Notes under the pieces: generated by a model | Database searches by the model: none | The model's input: only the letters and a program-made list of their open reading frames with translations | What the model was told of the DNA's origin: nothing | Assembly: GCA_021397845.1 (NCBI GenBank) | Contig: CM038052.1 | Location: 149,446,854 to 149,510,853 of the forward strand | Direction: 5' to 3' | Source: Areca catechu | Lineage: Eukaryota; Streptophyta; Magnoliopsida; Arecales; Arecaceae | DNA: 64,000 bases | In this document: one piece after another, positions 1 through 11,185 of the stretch | Layout: the number at the start of each line of letters is the position of its first letter | Position numbering within the stretch: the first letter of the stretch is position 1 | Made by a program: the position numbers and the translations under genes

Positions 1-282
1 ATATGGAAGAGATCTAATTGAAGGTGTGGATGTTAGATCTCTTGAAAGGCTCTTAGGCATCAAGGTTTTGCTACTGTCAAGGTTGATTGCTTCCAATCCT
101 TATTACTGTGACCAAAAGAAGTTTTTCCACATCCTAGATCTCTAGTTTGAAGGCTCATCAAGTGGTTTTTTGGATCTAGAAGCAAGATCTAAGATTTTTA
201 AAGGCTTCTTCAAAGGTACAACTTTGAAAACTAAGATTGCTGAAATTTTTGCATAGACTATTTTATTGTTTGCTATTTGTTA
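1..282. other. Unassigned sequence left of an LTR-like block
   Basis: No open frame or recognisable domain. It is AT-rich and could be the 3' end of the element whose LTR-like block follows, but nothing shows this. No gene seen. Confidence 0.3.
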
Positions 283-1354
283 TGTTTGAAATTATGTCCC
301 AAAGCCAATCGTCTAGACTATAGATAGTTGTGCTATTTTGTAATTATATATGAATTTCTTAATGAATAAAAGTTATTCTTTTGGCTATTCATCACATATG
401 TATTTTTTTGAAAAGAACTCTTGTGTGATGGAGTCATTAAAACTATATTATATTTGATATAGAGAGGATATATCGAGTAGTTCTTAAACTGGTTCACAAC
501 CAAAGGATACATTATTATAGGACGTCGATGTATCAAGTGTAGGTTATTGTATGTCACATTTGTTGGTTATCCTCTTAACCAAATAATGTAGAGATATTGA
601 TGTGACATACAGGTGAAATGTATGACATCTCACTGAATGTGACCAACTGCGGAGCTCCCTTCTACCAAAGGGTTGCTCGCCAAGGGATATGGATATATGT
701 GTCCCTCAAACATGAGGTCACCATGGTAGCTTGCAAGCAACTCACTGTACTTTGGTGCTGGACTACCTGGATTTCTAATTTAGTGATGAAAGGCTTCTAG
801 GTACCGTCAAGTACTTGTGGAGCGGTGATGGATCAAGATGAGATTGACCCCTCCAAATAGTTTGGAGTGGATGACTCACTATATCTCAATTTAGCAAAAT
901 CTTGGCCAGGATAGTTCTTTTAAGGAGTCATCGAACTTGTAAGGTTGAGACACGATCTAGATATATCGGTTAGGGTTGACAGTCAAACCCTAGGTCTTCC
1001 TGAGCATTTTAAGGTCAAAGGGATGAATTATGTGGTAACCATATGCCAGAGGTTCTAGAAAGTTGCTCTACAATCTTCGACCTTTCTGAACGTTGAGTAT
1101 CATTGCTAGATGATGACTTTGACTAGTACTAGAAGTATTCTAGTGCTACTAGCTTAGTGTTCAAACCTATGGGGTCATACACCATAGGGATTTCTATCTG
1201 ATCTAAAGGCTAATCGACGATTGAGAATTGTTTACCATCACTGGAGGTCAATATGATTGACCATGTTCCAAGTGTCGACACTTGGAAAGTCGATACTAAA
1301 AAGTATCAACACTTGGCTATGATGAGCAAAAATTCTGGAAAGAATTTTTGGAAA

Positions 1355-1603
1355 GTTTTGACCTCAATTCGAATTTCGAATTCTGGTTGGTTTTGGCTTC
1401 AAGCCTTCATGGAATGATGGTCATTATTTGAAAGGTTTTGACCTCAATTTGAATTTCAGATTCTGGTTGGTTTTGGCTCTAAGCCTTCATGGAATGATGG
1501 TTGTTCTTTGGATCGTTTTGACCTCAATTCGAATCAATTCGAATTTCAAATTTTGGCTAATTTTGGCTCCAAGCTTTCATAGAATGATGGTCATTCTTGC
1601 CTT
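1355..1603 (+). repeat. Three tandem copies of an 80-bp unit
   Basis: Copies start at 1355, 1435 and 1515, each opening GTTTTGACCTCAATT and ending near GGAATGATGGT. The third copy carries a small internal duplication (GAATCAATTC). It lies just upstream of the TATA box, the usual place for duplicated enhancer-like units in an LTR U3. Confidence 0.8.
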
Positions 1604-1687
1604 ATAAGCTTAGAGCTAATTTAGTATGGCCCTTGACCTTCTCCCCAATCACTCCTCCTTCCTCTTTCTCCCTCTCATGGCTGCTTC

Positions 1688-1695
1688 TATAAATA
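1688..1695 (+). promoter_or_regulatory. TATA box of the LTR-like block
   Basis: TATAAATA, followed by a G-rich stretch and no ORF, consistent with a retrotransposon promoter on the plus strand. Confidence 0.5.
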
Positions 1696-2270
1696 AGGGT
1701 TATTTTAGGGGCTACTGGTTGGTTGAAGAGTTTTCTTGTTGAATGAGATTGCTGAAATTCTGAGAGGGAAAAGAAAAGGGGCTTGGAAGGACTAGGGTTT
1801 TGGTGTGTGACTGCTTAGTACTCAAGTTAGGTCTTGAGAAGAGAGTTAGTTAGGAAGGATTCCACCTCTCCTCCTTGTTTTCCGAGAAGAAGTAGATCAA
1901 CCTTAAGGATCCCAAGGAGCTAGCACTCTAAGGGAGTTGATCAGAATTGAGCCATGGTGTGAACTACCTGTGGAGGCCAGACACATGTATAGCTCGAGGG
2001 CCTTTCACAACCTCCTCCTAAAGGTATAATGGTAAGGTATCCTTATGCCTTTTGGTTCTTTTCCTGCTTATGATGTCTTTTGCATGCTGCATTATTGCAC
2101 TTGTTCCTGTTGCAGGTAGATTGGTAGATCGTTTTGATCAATCTACCAAGCCTTCCGCTTTGCTTATTTTAAAATACCTTTTTCTGCCATGCATGCTCAT
2201 TTTGCTTTCCCTTCATGTTGGCCATGAAAATGTCCTCCAAAATCCTTATTACTGGTTCCAAGATCATTAG

Positions 2271-2570
2271 AGATCAAGGGAGGTTTCATAATAGCCATTT
2301 GATTGGGGATGCTAGACTGATGTGAACTAGTGCCAAATATGAAGTTTGGCAAAGAAGTCTTTGAACATCCGGATATCAAATTATTAGCCATTATTGGTGT
2401 GACGATGGCATGAGAAAATCCAAAGTGATAGATGACTGATTTCTAGAAGTAGCTCCTGACCTTGCTTTTGGTGATGTGCACCAATGGCTTAGCCTCTACC
2501 CACTTGGTGAAGTAGTCGATGGTAATGATAAAAAATTTTTGCTAACCAGATGCTGATAGAAATGGCAGGA
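2271..2570 (-). pseudogene. Tat-lineage gypsy integrase fragment
   Basis: Read on the minus strand from 2570, the translation contains IDYFTKWVEAKPL and then YHFGFSHAIVT, the integrase core around the first catalytic Asp as in Tat/Retand elements. After a frameshift it runs on through a QFDIRMFKDFF-like stretch and HPQSNG. It has several stops. The right end is cut by the Sirevirus LTR at 2571 and the left end meets the LTR-like block. It is a dead fragment; the related integrase at 51900-53289 is better preserved. Confidence 0.7.
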
Positions 2571-4208
2571 TGTTGCCCAGGTGTCTTTCCCAAGAGGGGG
2601 TGAATTGGGAATTTTAAAAATTAATTAGATATGTGCTCTTTTAAATCTACTTTTGTGGTGGTGCTGTGTTTCAAATAATAAACAACGGAAGAAAACACAA
2701 CCCGAAAAAGCATAATACAAACACAGCAAATCTATAGTGGTTCGGAGCAACCTCACTTCTATGTTTACTATCCAAGATACCACTTGGAATTTTCATTATA
2801 TTCACCACCAGAATACAGTCGAATTGTTTTACCAGGCTTATAATCCAAACCTAACTTGGTTTTTCAACTGGGCTCCCAAAAATCTAACACTTGGTTTTAC
2901 ACAGGATCACCAAGAACCCAACTTGGTTTTGAACAGGATCACCAAGAACCCATACTTGGTTTTGAACAGGCTAACCAAGAACCTATACTTGGTTTTGAAC
3001 AGGCTAACCAGAACCTACTTGGTTTTTTAAACCGGGCTCACCAATAATCCGATAACTCATAAAAGAGTTAAAGAAAATAAGCAACAAAATGACAAACTAA
3101 TGTTGTCTGATGGTTGCCGATGCAACTCAAGAGAAGCCTTCTTAATTGCACTTTAATGGTCTTCTATGGCTTCTTTAACTTCTTTAATGTATGCTTCAAG
3201 CTTCAGATTTGAGTTGGTGAAGTCTTGAACACTGACTTGAATGCTCTTTAGTGCTCTCTTGCTCACAAGCTCATTTAATGTTCAACTAAGCATAAGTCTC
3301 TTTGAAAGTTGTCCCAATCCCTCATTCATAGAGTATTGTACTCTTCTCAGGTGGATATAGTCATTGTAGACTATTGGGATGTGACATCTGACCGTTGGAG
3401 CACTTTTCAAATTCAAAAATAAAGTTTTGGAACTAGCCGTTACTTGCCTGGAATTGACCTTCGAGTCGGCTTGGATCCCTCGAGTCGGCTAGGATTCTAA
3501 AGAAGTTCTAGTTGAGTAGCCTCGCCCCATTTGGGTCGGCTCAGTTTCACAGTATTCTTGATTCCTTACTTTGGATGAGTCGGGTCGCCTTAGTTCGAGT
3601 CGGCTCACTTGACTATTCTCTAAGAACTGATTTTTCATGAACTCTGGAGGAGTCGGCTCGAATATCTGAAGGGTCGATCGGATGCCTGACTGAATGGATG
3701 AGTCGGCTCAAACTTCCTTTGGGTCAACTCGCCTATCTAATTCAAGAAATGATGCACTCGATAAGTCGGCTCGGGTTTCTACGAGTCAGCTCAGATCTCT
3801 GCATGCCAGAACCTTTATACATGCCATGAACTAGAGTCAGCTTCCTTTACTCGAGTCGGCTCGGATGAGCTTTTCAATAAAGCTTTCATTTCTTCTCTAG
3901 ATTATATCCAGTAATATTTTATCATTCAAGATTTTTCCCAACTCAACTAATAATTGATTATAAGGAATTTAAGCTTGAAAATTCATAGAAGTAACCCTTT
4001 ATCTATAATATTTGTTTAATTTTTCTTTGGGCTTTTCTTTACATGATACATTTACAACATAACTCATGACACATAACAAGATTGTAGGCATTGTAATTTA
4101 GCAATGAAATCATCCTACAAAAACTTGTAAAGCACTTGAAAAGTAGTTAGTAACATAAGTGCATGCTCCAATATTTTGTTATCATCAAATTCATTCAAGG
4201 GTTCAACA
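2571..4208 (-). mobile_element. 3' LTR of Sirevirus A
   Basis: 1,638 bp with matching ends: TGTTG at 2571-2575 and CAACA at 4204-4208. The left edge (TGTTGCCCAGG..GGGGGTGAATTGGG) recurs at 6774, 53290 and 56817. A polypurine tract lies directly right of 4208, so this is a 3' LTR of a minus-strand element. Between 3471 and 3865 it has about a dozen near-palindromes around GAGTCGGCTC. It is inserted in the Tat integrase fragment. The matching 5' LTR is not in the window. Confidence 0.9.
3471..3865. repeat. GAGTCGGCTC palindrome cluster in LTR A
   Basis: Short units such as CGAGTCGGCTCG (arms CGAG/CTCG around TCGG) occur around 3471, 3481, 3598, 3650, 3700, 3764, 3784 and 3853, with variants between. 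Clusters of repeated palindromes in LTRs are a described Sirevirus trait. The same clusters sit at 7624-8090, 54119-54435 and 57713-57910. Confidence 0.8.
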
Positions 4209-4234
4209 ATCTCCCCCTTTTGATGATGACAAAA
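4174..4234 (-). promoter_or_regulatory. Polypurine tract of Sirevirus A inside an inverted repeat
   Basis: The minus-strand polypurine tract (AAAAGGGGGAGATT) abuts the LTR at 4209. It is flanked by inverted arms TTTTGTTATCATCAAA (4174-4189, inside U3) and TTTTGATGATGACAAAA (4218-4234). Confidence 0.8.
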
Positions 4235-5010
4235 CACCAGGCATGGAAAAGCTTTACAATTACATGTAAAAGTATATTTGCAAATAAGTATAGACATGTA
4301 TGAGTTGTATATCAAAATGTATTTGAAAGAATTTGACAATGTATTATAGCTTTAGGAATATATTCAATATATATCAGAGCTTTTAAAAATAAGTTTAATA
4401 TACATCAAGGCTTTCAATATATATCAGAACTTGTTCATCTTTCAATATGTATCAGAGCTATAATGTATCAGAGCTATACCATATTAGAGCTTGTTCAAAG
4501 CTAATAGTGGATAGCCATTGACAATATATTAGGGCAATTCAAATTATATCAAAATAATTAAGTTGAATATATATCAAAGCAATCAGAGCAAATTTATCAG
4601 AGCAAATATAAGCAAGTTTCTATGCAAAATTGATGCCAATTTCCAATTTTTCAATATTTATGTCATTCTCCCCCTTGTATATTTTCCATGCACATTCATA
4701 CATATACATACCATTCTCCCCCTTTTTGTCATTAATCAAAAAGGTATTCAATTAATTTGTTCCCCTTTGTTAAGTACTCTAAGCTTGATTTTTGAAATAG
4801 AAAGAGAATGCTATTAATATTGTTTGAGATAATTTCACATTCTCAGAAATTTGATACTCTAATTAAGATTTGTCTTGATTTGTATATGTAGATGATAATA
4901 TTTCACAAATCACATTTCAAACACAATGAGTAAAATAAGAAATACTTTCATTTCATTCAAGATTTTCAATACAAGTCATACAAAAATAGTCAAAAATATA
5001 TAAGATGAAT
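4235..5010 (-). other. 3' untranslated region of Sirevirus A
   Basis: No gene. It holds the repeated 9-mer TATCAGAGC on the plus strand (4372, 4450, 4466, 4595 and several one-base variants). It also has two extra polypurine-like tracts (CTCCCCCTT near 4671; CTCCCCCTTTTT near 4716). The latter leads into a perfect stem CCTTTTTG/CAAAAAGG with an 8-nt loop at 4721-4744. Multiple polypurine tracts upstream of the 3' LTR are known in sireviruses. Confidence 0.75.
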
Positions 5011-6773
5011 CTAATCACTATCACTAGATTCCACCTTGATAGGTCTAGATGTACCTTCCCAACTCCTAGGAATACTAGAAGAACCTCTACCCCTAGAAGA
5101 ATGTGGTAGAGGCTGTCTAGGGTGATAAGAAGATGAAGGTGGACAAGATGAAATAAGATTTGGATCAAACATAGGAGGAGGTGCAGGCTATCTGGGAGTA
5201 GAAGAGTAGGCTACTATAACAGTGGTGGATAGTTGAGAAAGGGTTGTCCAGACAATTAAGCTCTTCTTCCATCTTCTTGATTCCTGTATTGAGTGCAACT
5301 AGCTCACTTGCTTGGGCTTTGGCAAATGCCTCTGCTAACCCTCTCAATCTTCCAAATTCAACTTTAAGAATTCCTACTCCTTTGGTGTAATCATCTTCTA
5401 CTTTTTTTCCTTGTTCCATAGACCCCATTATGTAACTCATTTCTCTCAATTCAATTCCAAATTCTTCAATACTGTGATTAACAGATTTCTTAATGTCTTC
5501 AGAAGCTGCATTGAAAGAATCAGTGACTAACTGTAGATCCACCTGTGGTGCAGGTCCTGTAGACTGCACATTGTCCACCCTGGAATGAAGCAGTCTAATC
5601 TCACCACATATCATCTTAAGTTTGGCTTTGATTGTTTGACGAAGGTCACCAAACATCGAACCCAAAGTACTGGTCAGGGTCTAAGAAAGTAGTCTCATCT
5701 GATCTGCAATGAAGGCCTAAGCAATGAAGCTCCTGAAGTGTCAGCAGATCGTCCCTGAGTAGATGCAGTCATTGAAGGTGCAGGTGGTGAAGCCAGTGGA
5801 AATGCAGGTGCTGGTGGAGATGCTGGTGCAGGTGGAGGTGCTGGAGAGATCCTGGGACTCTCATACTCTCTATGCTCTGACTCCACATCATCATGAATAG
5901 TAGGTTCAGTAGCAGCAGCAGTGATAACCTCCACAAGTAGCTACTCCTCATCATTATCATCCTCATCACTGCTAGATGATCCAATAGCCCTCTGATCTAA
6001 TCCTTTCTTCCTCCAAGATCCTTCAGTTATTTATATCCCATTCTTTGCAAAGACTTGGAAGAGTAGGTATCAGTGTCATGAAGTGGCCTACCATCCTCAC
6101 CATCTAAGTTCACTCTGGAGGCTTGAAATAACAAAGTAAAAACCATACCATACGGCAAACAGGCCTTCACTTTTTTGATTGCTTCTTTCATTTGGAGTAG
6201 CATAGTGTGAGGTAAATTGAGGGCGTCCTTCTCAATTAGATATCCTATAAAGCTGAGATCTCTCACTTACCCAATCAAACCTACCAGTTCTTGGGAGAAA
6301 GATCCTACTTATAAAGTTATGCAGTAATCTCATTTCAAGGGACAGGGTATTAGCCATCACATTTCCAATTCCACTCACATCAGCCTTATTCAAGATTGTC
6401 CTGCGGGTTTTCTATTTATCTTTCAAAACTAGATGCTTTAGAGCCTCATTTGGCATTTTAAGCATGCTACTTAATCTTTCCTCTGTCACTATTATTCTCT
6501 TTCCCTTAACTATAGATTCAATATGATGCTCTTCCAATCTTAAATTTTTATAAAAACATCTTACCAAATTGGGATATGTTGGAACATTTAAGGAATAGAA
6601 GAAACTCCAACCATGGTGTTCAATTAAGTCTCCAATCCGAAGCCCTAGCTCTTTCAAGATAGAGAAGATTATCCGTCTTCCACTTGTCACGGGTTGATTG
6701 GCCATGGAAACAGTTTGTGTTGGAGGAGAAGATGTTGCATTCGGTTCCACTTCTTGTTCTTCCACTTCAACTG
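5011..6773 (-). pseudogene. Sirevirus A env-like gene (PF20167-like domain), truncated
   Basis: It lies in the env-like slot, between pol and 3' LTR on the same strand. The N-terminal part (6773-6412) has PTYPNLVRCFYKNLR and KGKRIIVTEE. After a stop the frame continues to 6027 with LPYGMVFTLL. The pattern recalls the Pfam family called putative plant transposon protein (PF20167); this is recognition by eye. Then come an acidic, Pro/Ala-rich linker (5934-5695) and a Glu/Lys-rich, probably coiled-coil part (5665-5200). The C-terminus ends VESSDSD before the stop at 5011-5013. The true N-terminus is lost: Sirevirus B starts at 6774, and the first few codons of the open frame beyond 6773 are LTR sequence. 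No transmembrane segment stands out. Confidence 0.7.
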
Positions 6774-8425
6774 TGTTGCCCAGGTGGCTACCCAAGAGGG
6801 GGGTGAATTGGATTTTTTAAAATAATAATTACTGCTGCAGATATGTGCTTTTAGAATTTAACTTCTCTTAGTGAAAGATGCTGTGATTATGAATATAAAG
6901 CATAAGCTAAAAGGAAAGAGAAAGGCAGTAATACAAACACCAAAGATTATAGTGGTTCAGAGCAAACCCGCTCCTACATCCACTACCTAAGATACCACTT
7001 GGAATTTCTACTATATTCACATCCGGATATAATAGGATTGTTTTATAGGCTAACAATCCAAACCTATACTAGGTTTTAAACAGGATTACCTAGAACCCAA
7101 GTCCCTTTGATTTTAAAATGGGAGCACCAAAGAAACCCAACTCTTGGTTTTAACACAAGATCACCAAGAACCTATTTGGTTTTAAATCAGGCTCACCAAT
7201 AACCCAAACAACTCATAAAGTAGTTGAAAGTAATTACAATAATAAATGGCAAACTCTCGTTGTTGGAAAGTTGTCGCTATTGTGATGATAAAGCCTTCTT
7301 TAACTTTTATTTAATGCACTTGAGAGGCTTCCTTTGTTTCTTCAATGAATGCTTCAATCTTCAGATGGAAGTTGGTGAAGAATGAAGACTGTCTTGAATG
7401 CTCACTTGTGTTCACAAACTCCTTTCTTTTTTTTTTTTGTATTCAATTAAGCATCCTCTTTCTTTAATCATTGTTTTTAAATCCCTTTATATGGTCTCTT
7501 GTACTTATCTCTAAAGGATATAGCCATTGTAGTTCGTTGGGATTCGAAAACTAGCCATTGGAGCACCTTTTTGCATTCAAAAAAGAATTATAGAACTAGC
7601 CGTTGTGAACCTGGAATCGACACTCGAGTCGGCTTAGATCCTTCGAGTTGGCTCAGATTTTTCGAGTCGAATGGTCGAGTCGCCACTTCTTTAGCTAGGT
7701 CGGCTCTTTGTCTTAGGGTGTAGAAACCACACTCTGGACGAGTCAGCTCATTTCCATTCGGGTCAGCTCAAACTCTCATCGTTGAAATCATTATACTGGA
7801 GGAGTCGGCTTGCTTCTACTTGGGTCGACTCAAACTCCCAAAATCAGAATTCTTCACTCTAGAGGAGTCGGCTTGTTGTATTTTAGGTTGGCTCACATTT
7901 ACAGGTCTTCAAAATTTATTCTGGCAGAGTCGCTCATTCTTGTTGGGGATGACTTGCCTGGCTTATTCTAAAAAAACTTCATAATTGGACTCTGGTGAGT
8001 CGGCTCAGATTTACTAGAGTCGGCTCAGATTGCTGCGTGCCAGAATCCTCAGTGTGTGCCACGAGATAGAGTTGGCTCTTCTTCTGGTTGGGTCTGCTTG
8101 AGTGAGTTCTTTAGGAATTTTACAATTAGACTTGAGAACACTCTCACTAAAACTCTAAAACATTCGATACAAACCAACTCTAATTAAATCTAGAGCACAA
8201 CACTCATAGAAGTAACCCAGCTTCATGATTTTAAAAGATTTTTCAAGGGGTTCTTTACATAATACTCATACAATATTACTTAGCACACTCAATAGAATAA
8301 AGTAGGAGCAATTGATAATCAATAAGAATCATCCTACAAAACTTGTGAAACACTTGAGAGTAGTTAGTAATATATGTACATGCTCCAATGTTTTGTTATC
8401 ATCAAAATCACTCAAGGGGTCAACA
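6774..8425 (-). mobile_element. 3' LTR of Sirevirus B
   Basis: 1,652 bp, TGTTG at 6774 and CAACA at 8421-8425, polypurine tract at 8426-8439 on the right. It has the same left edge as LTR A and a GAGTCGGCTC-type cluster at 7624-8090. Its left flank (AACTG, 6769-6773) is coding sequence of the env-like gene of A, so B inserted into A. Confidence 0.9.
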
Positions 8426-8452
8426 ATCTCTCCCTTTTTGATGATGACAAAA
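8391..8452 (-). promoter_or_regulatory. Polypurine tract of Sirevirus B inside an inverted repeat
   Basis: Same layout as in A: arm TTTTGTTATCATCAAAA (8391-8407) in U3, then TCAACA, the polypurine tract, and arm TTTTGATGATGACAAAA (8436-8452). Confidence 0.8.
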
Positions 8453-9242
8453 TACCAGGCATGAAAAGATAAGATAAAACTTTACATTTACTTATATAAT
8501 TATATTTGCAAGAAGGTATAAACAAGTATAGAAAGAATTGACTCTAATTTTGAACAATACATTTTTATGACATGGTCAACTATCATTAATGTCAGATCAT
8601 GGAAGGAAAATTAGAGCATGTTAGTGGTAATGAGAGAGATAAAGAATCAGAGTAGTGAGAAATAATCTCCCCCTTAATAAGATACTCCATGCTTTAACAA
8701 ACTTTCCATGCAAGACAATGTAATATAACATAACTAATAAAGTATATTTCTCGAGTCTTTCAAAAAAATTTCATGTATCAGAGCTCATGTATCAAGGTGT
8801 CTAAGAAAATTTTATGTATCAGAGCATATATACTAAGAAAATTTTCATGTATCAGAGCATATCCTGAAAGATTAATGTTCATGTATCTGAGCATATCAAT
8901 AGAGCATATTATGTAAAAAAGCATATAGATTTTATCCTTTTCATGCAAGCACATAAATTTCTCCCCCTTTTTGTCATAAATCAAAAAGGTGAAGCCAATA
9001 AAGCTCATTTTTGAAAGAGATTGAGAAAGTTTTTAAGATTTGTTTGAAATAATTTAACCTTCTCAAAATTATGAAGATATTCTATTAAAAAAAATGTAGC
9101 ATTAGAATCAATCAAAGTAAAAATAACAACTCTAGTACACAAGTACCCAAAATTAAGATATTCATTTCCTTCATCAAAGTTCAGTACATTGAGATGATAT
9201 TAAAATATGCATAGTTTAGAAAAAAAAAAGAAAGGAAAGATT
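8453..9242 (-). other. 3' untranslated region of Sirevirus B
   Basis: Non-coding. Plus-strand TATCAGAGC occurs at 8776, 8817 and 8850, with a variant at 8884. Extra polypurine-like tracts lie near 8670 and 8961. The second forms the stem CCTTTTTG/CAAAAAGG (8966-8989), matching the one in A. Confidence 0.75.
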
Positions 9243-10854
9243 CTAGTCACTATCACTAGAATAAGAAGAGATAACATCAATTGACTTTCCCTTAGCTTTT
9301 GTAGGTTTTCTAGAACTAGTTTGCATGTGAGGAGGAGGTCTTTTGGATGGAATAGAAGAAATGGGAGTTGGATCAAAAGATCCTGTAGTAAGTGCACACT
9401 GAGCTACCTAAAGCTCTTCAACCTTAGTCAATAACTTTCACAGGAAATTATTGATGGTCTTCAACTCACTTCCCACCTTCTTTGTATCCTTGGAAGAAGT
9501 TAACTTTTGCATTGTAGCCTTGATCTCTCCAATCTCCTTTTGTAGTGAAAGTACTTCTGAAGCTTGAACATTTGCATAAGCTTCTGCTGAGCCTCTCAGC
9601 CTTCCAAGTTCTCCTCTTAGTATGCCCAAGTCTTCAGTATAATTATCTTCTCTCTCCAATCTTTTCTCAATAGCTCCCACTCTCATTTTTACTTGATTTA
9701 ATTCATCTCTAAACTATTAAGTTCTTGGTCCACTTTAAATTTAAGATCACTTATCATAGACCCAAAAGAACTTAATAATTCTTCTGAAAACTTACTGAGC
9801 TACTTTGAGATGTCAATGTGATGAACAGTAGTGGGTGTAGGAGTAGCAGTAGGAGCAAAGTCAGGCATAGGAGCATCAGAAGATGGCTAAATAGGTGAGT
9901 CTGGCTGTGGCTCAAGAATAGGAACTAAAGTGTCCTCACCAGCCTGCATCTCACCTTCCTCTTCTTGTTCTTCAATATCAGCTGGAGTATCAAATTTCTT
10001 CCTCCAGGTGCCTTCAAAGAGTAGATATCCCATTCTTTGTAGAGTTTTAGCAGTGTATGTATCAGTATGAAGAAGTGATCTACTATCTTCATCAGATAAA
10101 TCTACATTTGTAGCTTAGAAGAACAATGTCAGTATTATGCCATATGGCAAACAAGCTTTTACCTTTCTGATTGCTTCCTTCATTTGAGATAACATGATTG
10201 CAGGAAGATTTATCTTGTCTCCATGAATCAAAAGCTCTATAAAACATAAATCCCTCTCACTTACCCAGTCAAACCATCCCGTTCTAGGAAGAAAATTCGA
10301 TTGATGAAACTATGAAGGAGTTGCATTTCCACTAATAAGGAGCTAGCCTTTAAAATGCCAATTTCATTCACTTCAGCCTGTTCCAACACTGTTTGTAGTG
10401 TCTTTGCCCTGTCTTTTAAAACTAAGTGTCCAGTCCCTTCAAAAGGCATTTCCAACATGTTGCCAAGAATTACTTCAGAAATTATAATCCTTTTTCCTTT
10501 CACAACATATTCAACATGCTGCTCTCCAAGTCTTAAATTTTTATAAAATACCTTGACCAAGTTTGGATAAGTGAGAATATTTAAGGAACATATATAATGC
10601 CAACCTTGGTTTTCAATCAAATCTCTGATAACCAACCCTATTTCTTTGAGAAATCCAAATAGAGTCCATCACCCTGTCGTGACAGGTCTCATTCCCAAGG
10701 ACATTTGCTATCGAGGAGAAGGGGAGCTTAATTCTTCAACAGGTTGAGCTAGAATCCATGATGAGCTATCTTCACGGAACTTGGAGTGCCTTTCATGCGG
10801 AGCTTGCTCAGATTCTCAATGAGATCTCTTCCCAACAGCTTTTCGTGGAGCCAT
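9243..10854 (-). pseudogene. Sirevirus B env-like gene (PF20167-like domain)
   Basis: The start is preserved: ATG at 10854 in a good plant context (GGGAATGGCTCC), giving MAPRKAVGK, the same opening as the copy at 60714. It soon meets a stop. The domain follows in 10635-10261 (LTYPNLVKVFYKNLR, KGKRIIISEV). After frame breaks there is a Glu-rich, coiled-coil-like part (9686-9438). A Ser/Asp tail (SSYSSDSD) ends at the stop 9243-9245. The copy is broken by several stops and frameshifts. The role of Sirevirus env-like proteins is unknown, and nothing here proves a membrane or transposase function. Confidence 0.7.
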
Positions 10855-10984
10855 TCCCGCAAAGACACAGTGATCCAAGGTGATGTGGAGGGGAATTGTT
10901 TTTGGAAAAGAGGTTTCGGAGGGAAGGGACGAGGAGCCGAAGAAAGAAATGCAATGAAAAAAAAAAACCCTATGGCTCAACTTA

Positions 10985-11050
10985 AGAAAGAGTCGGCCCG
11001 ACATTCGAGCTGGCTCAACCAACATGACTTTTGCTCGAGTCAGCTCGAGC
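10985..11050 (-). promoter_or_regulatory. LTR-type palindromes upstream of the env-like gene of B
   Basis: GAGTCGGCCCGACATTCGAGCTGGCTC (read with gaps) and CTCGAGTCAGCTCGAGC lie 130-195 bases upstream of the env-like ATG, outside any LTR. They match the palindromes clustered in the LTRs. A promoter role is inferred. Confidence 0.45.
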
Positions 11051-11185
11051 AAAGGGAGCACAAAAAAAATAAATTGAAGCCTTACTCAAAACTTTTTACA
11101 TAGTGAAAAATCATAGATAGAAATAGAATGTGGAGGTTATCTAGATAATGTTTCCTTAAGTTTGAGGGAAATCAGGTTGAGGTTT

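Larger units (their letters stand above)
283..2270 (+). mobile_element. LTR-like non-coding block, probable decayed copia-type LTR and leader
   Basis: About 2 kb without a coding frame. It has the composition of a plant LTR: an AT-rich start at TGTTTGAAAT (283), a plus-strand TATA box (1688-1695) about 600 bases before its right limit, and a pyrimidine-rich stretch after it. I find neither a primer binding site nor a target duplication, so lineage and exact ends are unknown. Its right limit is where the minus-strand Tat integrase begins. It could be a solo LTR or a truncated 5' end. Confidence 0.35.

Noticed and set aside
2737..3047. Repeated open frames with FEQANQEP-like peptides
   Set aside because: They come from imperfect repeats (CCAAGAACCCA..TTGGTTTT) inside the Sirevirus LTR, also present in the other Sirevirus LTRs.
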